Below are positions 1 to 11,233 of a stretch of 64,000 nt of DNA, piece after piece. Origin of the DNA: Chrysopilus asiliformis (taxonomy: Eukaryota > Arthropoda > Insecta > Diptera > Rhagionidae); NCBI GenBank assembly GCA_964034945.1, contig OZ035963.1, positions 36,580,361 through 36,644,360 of the forward strand, written 5' to 3'. Every line of letters starts with the position of its first letter. The stretch's first letter is position 1. The position numbers and the translations under genes were made by a program. Below the pieces are notes generated by a model. It saw only the letters and a list, made by a program, of their open reading frames with translations, did no database searches and had not been told where the DNA came from.

Positions 1-379
1 TATATTGACTTAATTGACATGACGCAATATTTGCGTTAGCTTTTTCAACTTAACAGACAAATTTTAAACACTGATTAAAATTGAATGACGCATTAAATCT
101 AGTAGGTATTTGTTAATATTAATTTCCAAACATGACAGCTAATATTAATTTCCAAACATGACAGGTTTTTATTGAAAGTAAAAACATAAAAAATAAATAA
201 ATAAAAATTTTTTATAACAAGCTTTAATTTAAAAAAATGTAGGTACTAAAAATAGGGCTGCAATGAATATTCGGTCAATATTCCGTATTCGGCCGAATAC
301 CGAATAGTTCCAAAGATATTATATATGTATATATTACCATGTGTATATACATCGTCGGCGTACGGACAAAACACACTAA
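1..379. other. AT-rich intergenic, no gene seen
   Basis: No coding region is evident. A short run of inverted TATTCGG/CCGAATA words lies near 260-305 and begins just after TAGGGCTGCAATG, which resembles a hAT terminus, but no matching second end is visible. Confidence 0.4.
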
Positions 380-497
380 CGGCCAATTTATTCACTCGCA
401 GTTAAATCGCCTTAACTCACCTTTAACATGGAAAATAAGGTTAGCTAACTCCCTTAACTCACTAACTCGGCTTAACTCCTAGTGAATAAATCAGGGC
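380..497. repeat. short MITE with TAA flanks
   Basis: The two ends are inverted copies sharing ATTTATTCACT followed by a GTTAA-containing block, and the 118-bp unit is flanked by TAA on both sides. A 3-bp TAA/TTA duplication is typical of PIF/Harbinger-mobilised MITEs. The terminal bases match poorly, so the family call is tentative. Confidence 0.4.
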
Positions 498-499
498 TA

Positions 500-1023
500 A
501 GGGCTTTGAGTTATAATAACTATGTAAACGAGCTGCCGTTTATCTATTTTTGTTGCTGAAAATCTCAAAGTCCTTCGATGTCATCTTGTGCCGCAACCTT
601 TTTACTGCCTCTTCTATAGACGGAAAGTATTGTATTAATAACGGAGACCAATGTAATCCAAATAATTTATTGATTTTAACACTTTTTTTATTAAAATTTA
701 GTGCAACCGTATTATTTTTTTAATGCATTTTTATATTACAATGTAATACAGATGCGCTATTTAAAAAAATTAATTTTATTCAAATTTAATATTATTATTG
801 GAAAAGGGAAGTAATGGAAAAAAGAATGTTTTTTAAAACCTCCGTTTATTTATATTTCTCTTTTACCTTATACTCGTATACTCGGATGTTGCAGAACCTA
901 TGCAAATTATTTTGGAAGGAAAAATTAAAAAAAATATTGGAAAATAATACAAATTTTATTAAAAAATGTCGAATTCCAGAAATGGGATTAAAAGTTAGTC
1001 CATAAGAATTAAGAATTGTCCAA
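500..1023. other. AT-rich intergenic, nothing recognised
   Basis: Low-complexity AT-rich sequence. Small open frames here have no recognisable motif and I do not call them. Confidence 0.4.
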
Positions 1024-1152
1024 ACTGACAGATTGAAAGAAAGACAGTTTTGTAATGATGCTCCAACCAACTCAGGAGTGCTCGGGAAATGTTTTTTAGG
1101 TAAAATTAGGACGTCGAAATTTTTGTCATGAATACAGTACTTTATTATACTA
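1024..1152 (-). repeat. repeat family B fragment (reverse copy)
   Basis: Read on the minus strand, this stretch shares its opening with copies near 2661, 3361 and 25040: a start like GTATAATAAAGTACTGTATT, then a segment on CTAATTTTGCC, the block CACTCCTGAGT, and a TGTCTTTCT/CTGTCAGT run. It is a short piece of a dispersed noncoding family; the class is unknown. Confidence 0.55.
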
Positions 1153-1198
1153 TTTATAAGAAAGTAAATATGAGGAAGCATTAATTCGAAATTAAAAC

Positions 1199-1742
1199 CA
1201 TAACAAAAGCTATAATTGCCAATCTGGCAATTATTGAAAACCCGTATGGTGATATTTGTATCAAAATTCGAACAGTTGTACCAAAATTCCACTTTGAAGT
1301 CAAACTTTTCAATAAGATTTTTTAAAATTTATCCCAATCGGATTTTGATGTATGGGAGTTTTATGTAGAATCATATCCTAAATAACTTTTGTTCTTGCAC
1401 TTTTTTGATAAGATGCACCGTTTTTGAGATATTCGCAAAAATCGTTTTCGTTCGTATGGGGGGTACCCCCCCTAATGGTCCATTTTTGCCCATTAACGAA
1501 CTTAGCCTCGCATTTTTCGAAAAACGAATCCGTGTAAAATTTCAAGTCTCTATAGCTCAATCCCTGCGCCCGCAATCCGCGCCACACACGGACAGACGGA
1601 CGGACGGACATGCAAAAATTAATTATTTTTATCATTCTAAACACACTGGTGTAATTCATTATTTTGTGTGATGACGGGATCTTGGCGTTACAAACGGTAA
1701 GGCAAAGTTAATATACCCTTTGGTTTCACCATACGGGTATAA
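1199..1742 (+). repeat. GTCY-type interspersed repeat, copy 1
   Basis: About 545 bp collinear with the copies at 49634-50188 (reverse) and 60525-61082. It opens with CATAACAAAAGCTATAATTG and ends CACCATACGGGTATAA; the end can fold because ACCC and GGGT flank a short loop. An internal run of ACGG/ACAG tetramers (GTCC/GTCT on the other strand) sits near 1590-1612. The GTCY run and terminal hairpin recall the mini-me type repeats described in Diptera; that likeness is from memory. Small open frames inside are shadows. Confidence 0.75.
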
Positions 1743-2176
1743 TCATAAAGTGGAATAACTAATATTGATTTGAAACATTTTATCTAACTTTGCTATTCAA
1801 AAATCATTAAGCTGATATAAGGAAATCTTAATACTTCTTGTAAACCGAAATTTTTGCATAAGTCAGCTGTGGGACCTGATATCGTATTAGAAAATAAAAC
1901 TTAATGAAAAATATGGTATCACGTTTATTTATAAAACTTTAAGAACCTCTTCATTAACTTAATGCAAAACGACTTCTTGACAAATTATCAGGTATTTTGT
2001 TTTTAAGTCTACGGCAGCAAAAATCTTTCTTGCGTTCAATGTATATAACGAAACGTGATACGGAAAATGCGGATCATTTTCTGATTAAGTGATGAGTCTC
2101 TTTTGGAGTTCCGTGGTTTATTTTTATAACCGAAAATGCGAAAGTAGTGCTGCATTCTATAAACATAAGATTAAAT
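1743..2176. other. intergenic, nothing recognised
   Basis: No gene, repeat boundary or coding motif is visible. Confidence 0.4.
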
Positions 2177-2422
2177 GAGGCGTTAAAAGCTAGAGTGGAC
2201 CAAGCCACATAATCGAGTTTTTGAAGCTTTTCCACTTTTGTACTATTATTGACTGTAAATTTTTGGAAAAAAAATTTCTGTGGACTTTATTACTCAATGT
2301 TGAAATGTTCTTTTGTGCAACCAAACATTTTTATCTAAAAACTCACTCGCAATAGTGATTCAAACACAAAAAAATTCACGATTTCGACATGTGGGTTCGT
2401 CCACTCTAGCTTTTAACGCCTC
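2177..2422. repeat. MITE with 24-bp perfect TIRs
   Basis: The ends are perfect inverted copies beginning GAGGCGTTAAAAGCTAGAGT and continuing GGAC. The element is flanked by AAAT on both sides, a likely 4-bp TSD. It has no coding capacity. The superfamily is unassigned. Confidence 0.65.
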
Positions 2423-2660
2423 AAATATAAACGCCTAAATCCAAACTTTCAGTATTCTTTCAAACTTAAAAAAAACAATTTATGGAAACTCCAATTTGTA
2501 TCATATGTGAATTGAATTGAATTTCCAATTGAAATCAAATAAATGTATGGGAAAATTATACTAAATCATATTCTAAGTATTATCGATAGAATATCTGTAT
2601 ATTTTTTACACGGAGTGTATTATTCAAATAATTGTTCGGCTGCCTACCGTCGGTAGTGAT

Positions 2661-3360
2661 AAAGTATAATAAAGGACTGTATTCATGAAAAATGTCTTTC
2701 TGTATCTTATGCTACATTTACACGAATGACAAATTTGTCATTTTTTTCTTGTCATTATGTTAATTCCCGTGTAAATGGCATAATTTTTGTAATTTTTTCT
2801 GTCAGAAAATGTCAATCTCTCATAAAAGAATAAACTTGTCCATTCTTTTATGCCAGATTGTCATTCGTGCAAACGCAATATTAGTTATGACAACTTTAGT
2901 ATTCAACTTTTGTCATAACTAATATTACGTTTGTACGAATGACAATCTGGCATAAAAGAATGGACAAGTTCATTCTTTCATGAGAGATTGACACTTTCTG
3001 ACAGAAAAAATTACAAAAATTATGCCATTTACACGGGAATTAACATAATGACAAGAAAAAAATGACAAATTTGTCATTCGTGTAAATGTAGCATTAGTCT
3101 GTGTACAAGATTGCTCAAAAACTTATAGGGCTAGAGCAATGAAATTTTACAGGGATGTTTGGTCCTGAATCCTGTAAACTTTTGGTGAAAATCCGTTAAC
3201 CGGAAGTAACTAAAATGGCCGCTTTTCAAAAATCACGATTTCGTTTTTCGCGATTTACTCCGAAACTACACGGTTTTCAGTAGTCTAATGTATGACAAAA
3301 CTTGGAGACAATCAAACTTTTTACATGACCAGTAACTTTGATTTTTTTTTACTTTCCCGT
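2661..3360 (+). repeat. repeat family B copy interrupted by a palindrome
   Basis: Family B sequence opens at GTATAATAAAGGACTG, is split at 2709, and resumes at 3097 with the phrase TCTGTGTACAAGATT seen in the next copy at about 3480. The rejoined flanks restore a continuous family B sequence, so the palindrome at 2710-3093 inserted into this copy. Confidence 0.6.
2710..3093. repeat. fold-back MITE, ~180-bp arms, TTA duplication
   Basis: Nearly the whole 384 bp is one inverted repeat: TGCTACATTTACACG at the left mirrors CGTGTAAATGTAGCA at the right, with near-perfect pairing inward to a small centre near 2893-2910. TTA flanks both sides. TTA duplications point to PIF/Harbinger mobilisation, though its ends do not match the Harbinger element at 7930. 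Confidence 0.75.
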
Positions 3361-3592
3361 ACGTATAAAATATTATATTCATGAATAATTTTGACCTCTT
3401 AATTTTGCCTAAAAACAATTCCCGGGCACTCCTGAGTCGATTGGAGCATTATTACAAAAATGTCTTTTTGTCTGTCAGTCTGTGTACAAGATTTCTAAAA
3501 AACTAATAGAGTTAGGAGCCATGAAATTTTACAGGGTCCTAGATCTTATCAACTTTTGGTGAAAATCCGTTACTCGGAAGTAACCAAAATGG
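3361..3592 (+). repeat. repeat family B, second tandem copy
   Basis: The copy repeats the family B order: TATTCATGAATAATTTTGACC, CCTAATTTT-like block, CACTCCTGAGTCGATTGG, CTGTCAGTCTGTGTACAAG, and CTTTTGGTGAAAATCCGTTA. It lies directly after the previous copy in the same orientation. Confidence 0.55.
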
Positions 3593-3600
3593 TAAAATTT

Positions 3601-3907
3601 CGCTATGAATTGGTTCCTCATCCACCATATTTTCCAGATTTGGCCCCCTATGACTATTTTCTAGTTCCAAACTTGAATAAATGACTCGGTGGTAAGAGAT
3701 TTGGGTTGCTCGCGGAGGTCATCACTGAAACAGGGGTCTATTTTCAGGGCTTCAATAAATCGTGTTATTCGAAAAGTATCAAAAAATTGGAGAATGTTTA
3801 GACGCAGTGTATCGCCCGAAAAGAATCTATGTAGAAAAATAAAATGAGTTTTGCCGAAAAAAGCGGTGTTTTCTTACCTAGGCCGATTACTTTTCAGCCC
3901 GCCCTCG
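3601..3907 (+). pseudogene. mariner transposase C-terminal remnant
   Basis: The reading frame gives YELVPHPPYFPDLAPYDYF, the mariner signature around the third catalytic aspartate. It is followed by a GGKRFG block, EVITE and a KKLEN block that match the end of mariner transposases in order. Several in-frame stops are present and no N-terminal half is seen upstream, so this is a 5'-truncated dead copy. The 3' end near 3907 may be the original terminus. Known: HPPYSPDLAPSDY carries the last D of the DD34D triad. Here the serine before it is tyrosine, another sign of decay. Confidence 0.85.
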
Positions 3908-5984
3908 TATATAGCACAATATTTTCAAAGAAATTGAGATAGAGGCTTAAGCACATGCAATATGAGATACAAACTTTTAACAAATGATAAGATTGGATAT
4001 GCGATGCCGCACGCTTCCTGCGTGCACGATGAAGGACTCTCTGTCGCTTTCGCACATTTCCTTCTTAAGTTTCCTTCTTTCACATTTCTTTAAATCTTTG
4101 TGTCCAAAAACGACTGACGAGCTGTAAAAAGCAAAAAATTTCTAAACTCCAGCTGGTAGGATTTTGTATGTGTGAGTGTACCGTACCGCAAAACGGCCTT
4201 GCATCACTTTTAGGAGAGGTTGATTTCGTTTATTTTCCCCCACAATTCTTCTTCATTCAGGGATTTCTCGTACCCCGGTGCAAGCAGGAAGCGAGTGACA
4301 TCGCGTAATCAAGAATAGCTTTTTGAATGAGAAAAATCAGATTTTTTTTTGCCCTCCCGCATATAACTGCACCCGTGTTTTGCAATTTTCTCGGAAACAA
4401 TGCATATCGTTTGGGACAATCGTGAAAAATGGAGGCGAAGGTCAAATTCAGGTTGAATTTTAATGTATGGAAGAGTTATGTAATACCGTATTTTCTAGCA
4501 CTTCTTCTTTTCGGTCTACTGTACATAATTTTTCCATTCAAGCTGTAATTGTTGCTGTTTTATGTTCAAATTTTATTAACTTCAACATAACAAGATAAAT
4601 GTATTGCTTGAAAAAATACTACTTTTTTGAGAACAGAACCCGAAACGTTAGTGTTTCATATAACGCGATATCCTACAACACCGCATTTTCAAGGAACTTA
4701 ACTAATGCGCTTCAGGAGGTTTATCTGTATACATTTTTCTTCTACACCCGGAATTTAGGGTTTAATTTCTCGGGCTTGATTTTAAAGGTTTTTTAACAAA
4801 TAAATGCGAAAGCCACTCTACTCTAATGCATATTACTATAAAAAAAATTAAGGAACGGATTTAAAAACATAAAAGAACGAACTATTTAAAGAACATCGAC
4901 CATTTTTTGCTGTGGTTTGGACTCCAAATTTGTGGAACTAACCAAACGTGTTTTTCTCCATCTTAGTCTGGCTGCCTTCTACATACATCTCGATGGATTC
5001 TTTGTCGTTTCGTTTTTTTTGTTACCTGTGCACATCAAAACCAAATATAATGACGTTGCTTGGATCATTTGAAGTTAAAGATGGTCCGGTTTTTTTACTT
5101 TTCATGGTCCAAAGGCGATGGTTGGATGATTGCTTCAGAGGTTCTATCCACAATTCAATGGTCGAAGTTCGGGTCCACGTTTATCCAGCATTTATTTTAT
5201 GTTCTTCAATGTTGTGTTGAAAGATTTTTTTACGATGCTGGGGTTAGGATGGTGTTTCTTTGAAACGAAATCGAAACTGCAAATTAATTAGATGCGACTC
5301 TATATAACCGGAGCTAGTCCACACTTGATTTTTTTGGCTGTTCTGCCGTTCCTTAGTATTTTCGTTTTTTTAATTTTCCTCGGCGGTTTTTTTCTTAGTT
5401 TTACCGCATATCCAATCTTATATTTTGTTAAAAGTTTGTATCTGATATTTCGTATTTTTCTCCATGGTGTTTTTCTGTATTTTTCGTTTGATTTGTTTGG
5501 TGGGCTTCAATACCGGTTTTGAGTTTTCTTTGTAGTTTTGTAAATTTCTTTATAGCGAGTTCTTCTGCGATTCGTTTATGGTTTTCTTTATGAGGTTCTT
5601 AATTTCGTTTCTTAAATATCTGGTTTTTTTCATTTTTTTATTTTACACGAGGAAATTATTGATTAATTTTTTTTGTTAGCTTTTTGGCGGTGTGGGTTTT
5701 TGCACCTTCACAACTATCGTGAAGTAATGGATCAAAGAAATACCTGTATTGATCTTTTCAATGCCATAGTAGGTATTCCATTCAGAACAATGAGTATTCT
5801 TAACTCTGTTTGTAATTAGGCTCGCTCAAAAAATCAGGCATTGGGTCGTTAGGTTACTTGAATTCGAAAACCATGTTAGAGTTTTTGTTTGTATTATATG
5901 TAAAATATCAATAAAAAAATTTATGTTTTGAAAAATATAGAAAAATGATAATGTCACGTGGGTCCATCGGTTCGATCAAAAACA
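3908..5984. other. AT-rich intergenic, no gene recognised
   Basis: About 2 kb with several small open frames (for example 4948-5263 and 5292-5522) but none has a recognisable motif, splice signals or a neighbour that supports it. The 5292 frame is hydrophobic only because the strand is T-rich. Confidence 0.45.
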
Positions 5985-6157
5985 GGAGTGGTATTCCGTA
6001 ACTTGATTCAGGCGTTTGTTTCGAGTTAGAAGCAAAAGTGGTATTTGCTATCTCGGTTTCTCTCCGACATTTATTTCGGTCAAAACAGAGACAGCGAATA
6101 CTTCTTGTTCTTCTAACTCGAAATAAACGTTTGAAACAAGTTACGGAATATCACTCC
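5985..6157. repeat. MITE with ~48-bp inverted ends
   Basis: GGAGTGGTATTCCGTAACTT at the left mirrors the right end, and the match runs inward through the CGAGTTAGAAG block. Only ~75 bp lies between the arms. No clear TSD was found. Confidence 0.6.
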
Positions 6158-6609
6158 AGCTTTTTTAGATTTTATGATTGGCGTCAAAATTTGAATTTAG
6201 GTTTGTTGTTATCACAAAATCTAAACAGAGACAAAGCTCGATTTACGCAATGTTCGATTTATTCAAGAGCTCGAATTATACACAAGAAAAATATTTGTTT
6301 TTAATTATAAATAAAAAATGTAACATATTTTATTTTAATTCCATTAAATGCGTAAACATGCTTATCTAAAATATTTTTTGGGACATTCTATTGTTGCAAT
6401 CACGCGAATTGTTCAAACGGCTTAAATTTTTCCTTGTGCATAAATAGAGCCTAATAATATCGCCGTCCTTATCACCAACTTATATATAGCAAAACAATTT
6501 AATCAATAATCAAGTTAATAAAATAGTAAACATTTTACGGTTAAAAAATTTGTGTGAAATTTTATATGACCACACTAAAAAATAATTAAAATTTAACCCT
6601 TTGCAAATA
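6158..6609. other. intergenic, nothing recognised
   Basis: AT-rich sequence with no supported feature. Confidence 0.4.
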
Positions 6610-6613
6610 TTAA

Positions 6614-6847
6614 CACGTTGACGGACAGTTGCGGCTATAGCCGTCAAGTTCAAGTTCACTATGTGACATGACGGCAATAGCCGTCCAATACGAAACGGTC
6701 GTTTTTAGACACTGCGGCTGTAGCAGCACAAATGTGCATTTACCAGCGTACAAGTAGAAGCCTAGTGTCAATTTTCGAATTTCACTTGTTTCTACTGTCG
6801 AATTTCACTTGTTCGAATTTCACTTGTTTCTACTGTCCGTCAACGTG
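6614..6847 (+). repeat. piggyBac-type MITE A, copy 1 (234 bp, TTAA TSD)
   Basis: Perfect ends CACGTTGACGGACAGT and its complement are flanked by TTAA on both sides, the diagnostic target of piggyBac elements. The body contains GGCTATAGCC and GGCAATAGCC near-palindromes and direct repeats of CACTTGTTTCTACTGTC. The copy at 25638-25871 is the same length and, base by base by eye, identical in reverse orientation. No coding capacity. Confidence 0.88.
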
Positions 6848-6851
6848 TTAA

Positions 6852-7559
6852 AAAAAAAAGTATTTCAAGAATACTTTTTAAGTTTGACAGATATTTAACC
6901 CTAAATAGGCTGACAGATTAACCGGGTGACATGCATATACCCGGGTATGCACATGGAATTCCATACATAGTGTAGGAAAATCACACAACTCCAAATGCCA
7001 CAGTAACGATCATTGAATTGGTTATCTCCTTTTTACGAAAAATACAAATGTGGCAACTACAATAATTGTGATATATTCGTAAGCACTCATGACTATGAGC
7101 AACAGAAAATTATCAATTACTCATGCGCATAAGTATTCATAGAGTTTTCTTATGATCATATCCGTGAGTAAGACTTTTTGACCTAAAATTTTGCCCACTG
7201 CTCAAGAGGAGAAAAAATACTTATAAGAGGAACTAATTGCTCCTAAGTACGAGTACTCATAAGTGATATTTCTAAACTCTGTCTGTAATTAAGCTAAACA
7301 CGACACAAAAAGGTTCAACTCGATTTCTAAACGATATAGAATCTAGCTTGAAAAACTTATAGCGATACCCAATCAGGAACTTTGTCTGCAACTTTTTCTT
7401 TGGAATTACCAAAATCGATCAACTCAGTAAACATTATGCGTGAACACACACAAAAATACAAAATTCATAGGAGTCAAATTGCGAACCTTTTCGTTTTTGG
7501 AAGTCGGTTAAAAATAAAAGGATATTGTTAAATAGGACTTGCACGGGACCGGGAAATTG
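6852..7559. other. intergenic, nothing recognised
   Basis: No gene or repeat boundary could be supported. Confidence 0.4.
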
Positions 7560-7724
7560 GTCCGGGTTAGGCAGGTTTCGGCTTATCCAGGTTCATTTTG
7601 TATGGAAAACGTCTCACGGGACTTTTAAAACTGTCCGGCTTAGGCAGGTTTTCGGCTTAGGCAGGTTTTCGGCTTAGGCAGGTTTCCGGCTTATACAGGG
7701 TTCGGCTTATACAGGTTTGACTGT
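7560..7724. repeat. tandem 17-bp repeats at a pogo-like end
   Basis: Units of GGCTTAGGCAGGTTTTC are repeated with decay, ending GGTTTGACTGTA. Read in reverse the terminus is TACAGTCAAACC, the TA-CAG start common in pogo/Tigger-like elements. The opposite end was not found, so this is probably a partial element. Confidence 0.5.
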
Positions 7725-8062
7725 ATATGCTATAATTTTCGTTCAAAGGTTTTAAACGTTTTTGTGGTCAAGATGAACACCCAAATTGGTTAAAACGGAC
7801 TATAGTTGTTCAGTAACCCATTCGGTATTTTGATGCCATATGGCAACGCAGTTAAAAGTTGCTAAAAAATTTGAATTGACTTATATTTATTTATTTTCAA
7901 ACACTCTATTCTCATTCAGTGCACCTTTAAGGTACGTTTTCGTTGGGCGCTGTTGACGGCGGCCGTCGACGGCGAGTGTTGGCGCCGTTAACTGTTTTGG
8001 TTGCAGCCGTTGAACAGTTGTTTAAAGTCAAATCTTAGTGCGCAAGTAAATTTAAAATAAAA

Positions 8063-11000
8063 ATGGATTTCGTGAAAATTCTTTTAACTGAAGCGGGGGA
8101 AGACGAAGAATTTCTTAGATTAATACTATTAAATAAAAGGCAGCCTATAAGCAGTATTTTTGAATCTCGCGAAGAAGAAGGATGCTTTAATCTGCCAATA
8201 AATGGCCATTTAAACAATTCTGATGAAAAGTCTTGTGAATATTTTAGATTAAACCGACCACAGTTTGAATATGTATTAGACATTGTAAAAGATGATTTAA
8301 TTAAAAACAGTACAAATACTGTAAAGAAGCCGATAACTACTGGGGAAAAATTAGCATTAACTTTACGGTATGTATACTATAGCATTCAGCACCGAGACAA
8401 TTTTAAGGAACCGGGTTTCGGTGCTAGAATCTTCGAGAACCGGGTACCCGGTTCTGGAACCGGTGCTGAAAATGTAAATAAAAAATAAGAAATTACCAAT
8501 AAGAAATTACAGTTAAAAAATTCACTTTTTGAATAACTCTGTGGCATTAGAAGAAAACATCATATTTGATTTTTTTTCATCGAGTGTATGACCATAGTTT
8601 AACTAGTTAGGAAACCTAGGGATTTTTCCGTGTACCTACGTTGGAGTAAAGATAACCGATATACTCGTGGGCGCGGTTTTTCTTTCTTTCCTATGCGTAA
8701 ATTACCAACAAAACACAACACATGTAAAACCTAGCCACATTTTCATACACCACCAACACATGCAATCTTCCGACAATCTTCCGACAATCTTCCGCTGTCT
8801 TCCGCTGTCGGAAGATTGCATGTGTTGGTCGTGTATGAAAATGTGGCTAGGTTTTACATGTGTTGTGTTTTGTTGGTAATTTACGCATAGGAAAGAAAGA
8901 AAAACCGCGTCCACGAGTATATCGGTTATCTTTACTCCAACGTAGGTACACGGAAAAATCCCTAGGTTTCCTAACTAGTTAAACTATGGTATGACAGCAG
9001 AAAGGGGGAGTACGACAACAAAACCAATTTCTATAGTGTAGTGCTTACTCTAGTGGAAGTTAATGAGGAAATGTCTTATTTTCTATTCTATATAATAGTT
9101 GTTCCCTGCCTATACATAAAAAAACCATTTTAACTTTACAGGAAATTTAATACTTTCTGTGAGCGCATATAAATCTATTATATTGTCGTTGTTTTAAAGA
9201 GACTTTGTAAAGAAAATGTAATCGGATGGCTTAATTTTGCATTAATCTTTTAATTTACAGTTATTATTAACAGAAATATGTACTTACAAATATGTATTTC
9301 GTATATATTCAGCAGCGAACGAACAGTATTTTGATATTTTAGCATGTAAGAAATTGCTTGCTTTCAGCACCGAAAACCGGGTAATTTTACCCAATTCAAA
9401 CCCGGTTTTCGGTTCCAGAAAATGGCCGGGATTCCCGGGTACCCGGGTTTCGGGTACCCGGGATTGAATGCTCTAATGTATACAAATGAAAAACATATTT
9501 TTTTTATTTATTTAGTAAACACATATGCAGGTATATAAAATAATAATTAATACAGTTATTCTTTTGTCATATTTTCTACATCTGAATAAGAAACTATTGT
9601 TGAACTTTGCGTGTCTGATGAAAAACACTGGGTATCAAAAGAATAAGTAGTAGTAGATGGGAACTGTAAATCATTCAGAACCGTAAGAAACCTTATTTTG
9701 GCTTGAGAAATTAAATTTGGGGGAAGTTTTTTTACACTTACTGCCAAGCTCTTCATGAACAAATCAACGTCATCTTCATTTTCTTTTTTTGCGATTAATT
9801 CTCCTATCATTTTCATCTTTTCATATGATCTTTTATTAAAATCTTCAGTAAGGTTAGAGATATTTCCCCTTCGTCGCTGCGATTGTATACTTCTTTGTGG
9901 TGTTGTTGAAACTGAACTTGATGGAAGTGAAGAAAGGATGTTCGGGGATTCAACAATATTTTCTGAAGTTCCATGTTCTTCTGCTCTTTCAGATTGCGTG
10001 AGATCAACCTCATTCTTATCTAAACACTCTTCGGCACTTGTTAAATTGCTTTTGATTCTAAAACAAAGAATGATAATGATAACATTTACAAAATTTATCC
10101 TGATATATTTACATACGTTCTTTCATGTTCGATGTTATTTAAAAATTGCATTTTTTCAAAAAGAGCCCACTTCGATGGACGCGACAAAGAAGCTGATCCT
10201 GTGGCTAGCTTTTGTTTTAATTTTTGACGATAGAAATTATCTTTTATTGCTTTCCATCTTTTTTTACAATTGTCCACTGAAAAAAAAATTAATTAATTAA
10301 CAACTTTTCAGTTTTCTGACTACTGGAGAGTCATATAGATCGCTTTCATTTAATTTCCGGATATCACATAGTTACATAAGCATAATTATTCGAGAAACCC
10401 TTGCTGTTTTAGGAAGAAAGCTGGTACCATTGTTGTTACCTTTACCAACATCTGAAGAATTAAAACAACGAGCGAAAGAATTGTTGGAGAAATGTGACTT
10501 TCCCAACTGTGTTGCTGCAGTTGATGGAAAGCACGTACGGATTTTTTGTCCTGAAAATAGTGGTTCTCTGTATTTTAACTACAAGAACTACTTTTCAATT
10601 GTTCTCTTAGCTCTTGTAGATGCCAACTGCAAATTTTTAGTAGTTAACGTGGGTTCGTTTGGTAAAGATGGTGACAGTGGTATTTTTGGAAGTACTCCAG
10701 TGGGAAAACTAATTTATTCCGGACAATTCTTCCCAGAAGATAAAAATCTGCCGGACTCGGATAAAGTGCTACCACATGTAATTGTTGGTGATGAGGCTTT
10801 TCGTTTACACAGACATGTAATGAAGCCATTTCCCAAAACCCTGCCTCATAAAAAAGACAAAATAGTATTTAACAACAGGCTTAGCAGAGCGAGAAGAGTC
10901 TCAGAAAATGCTTTTGGTCTTTTATGTCAAGTTTTTAGAATATTTTATACGCCCATATCAGTCAATCCAGAGACATGTGATGACATTATAACTATAAGTT

Positions 11001-11233
11001 GTTGCTTAAATAACCTTTTAAGAGATTCATATTTGGGAAAAAACGTAAAACCATTTTACCAATATGATCCCAATATGGAACGTTCGCGCTACGTAACTTC
11101 CTTGAGACATCCTGGCGGATACGCTGATGCAAACGGTTTTCGTGTCAGACAACTCTTTTTGGAACACTTTTTACAAGAAGGTGCTTTATCGTGGCAAGAC
11201 CGATATATTTCGAGACTTTCCAGTAGAAATTAA
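8063..11233 (+). CDS. PIF/Harbinger DDE transposase (two exons)
   Basis: Exons are 8063-8367 and 10312-11233, joined in phase through a split arginine codon (CG|T) to give 408 residues. The donor is GTATGT at 8368 and the acceptor TTTTCAG ends at 10311. The nuclease domain carries AAVDGKHVRI (D173), GDSGIF (D223), VGDEAF (D262) and SENAFGLL (E300), fitting the DDE pattern of HARBI1-like nucleases. The N-terminal ~100 residues hold a LNRPQFEYVL segment like the helical lead domain of this family, and the join restores TTGESYRSLSFNFRISHSYI. ATG at 8063 is the first in frame, 133 bp inside the left end. Length is normal for the family. No stop or frameshift is seen. A 1.1-kb hAT sits in the intron but leaves the donor hexamer intact. 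Confidence 0.9.
8378..9475. mobile_element. nonautonomous hAT in the Harbinger intron
   Basis: Ends TATAGCATTCAGC and (reversed) TAGAGCATTCAATC are flanked by the 8-bp duplication ATGTATAC, the size typical of hAT. Both subterminal regions carry mirrored GGTACCCGGG-type motifs. The only large internal feature is the palindrome at 8593-8988. Removing the element restores the intron start GTATGTATAC. Confidence 0.88.
8593..8988. repeat. 396-bp near-perfect palindrome (fold-back MITE)
   Basis: CATAGTTTAACTAGTTAGG at the left mirrors the right end, with about 190 bp of near-perfect pairing to a centre of short CTTCCG-containing repeats near 8770-8815. GTATGAC flanks both sides, a 7-bp direct repeat. 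Matching open frames on the two strands simply mirror each other and are not genes. Confidence 0.8.

Noticed and set aside
846..1659. 148- and 93-residue minus-strand frames
   Set aside because: Both lie in the GTCY and family B repeats and show no motif.
5292..5522. Hydrophobic 76-residue frame resembling a membrane protein
   Set aside because: The strand is T-rich, which gives F/L/I codons by default; no conserved motif or flanking signals.
8667..8914. Two almost identical 70-residue frames on opposite strands
   Set aside because: They mirror each other because the DNA is a palindrome; no other support.
9755..10300. 181-residue plus-strand open frame
   Set aside because: It is antisense to exons 2 and 3 of the MADF-BESS gene, which has phase-consistent splicing and domain motifs.
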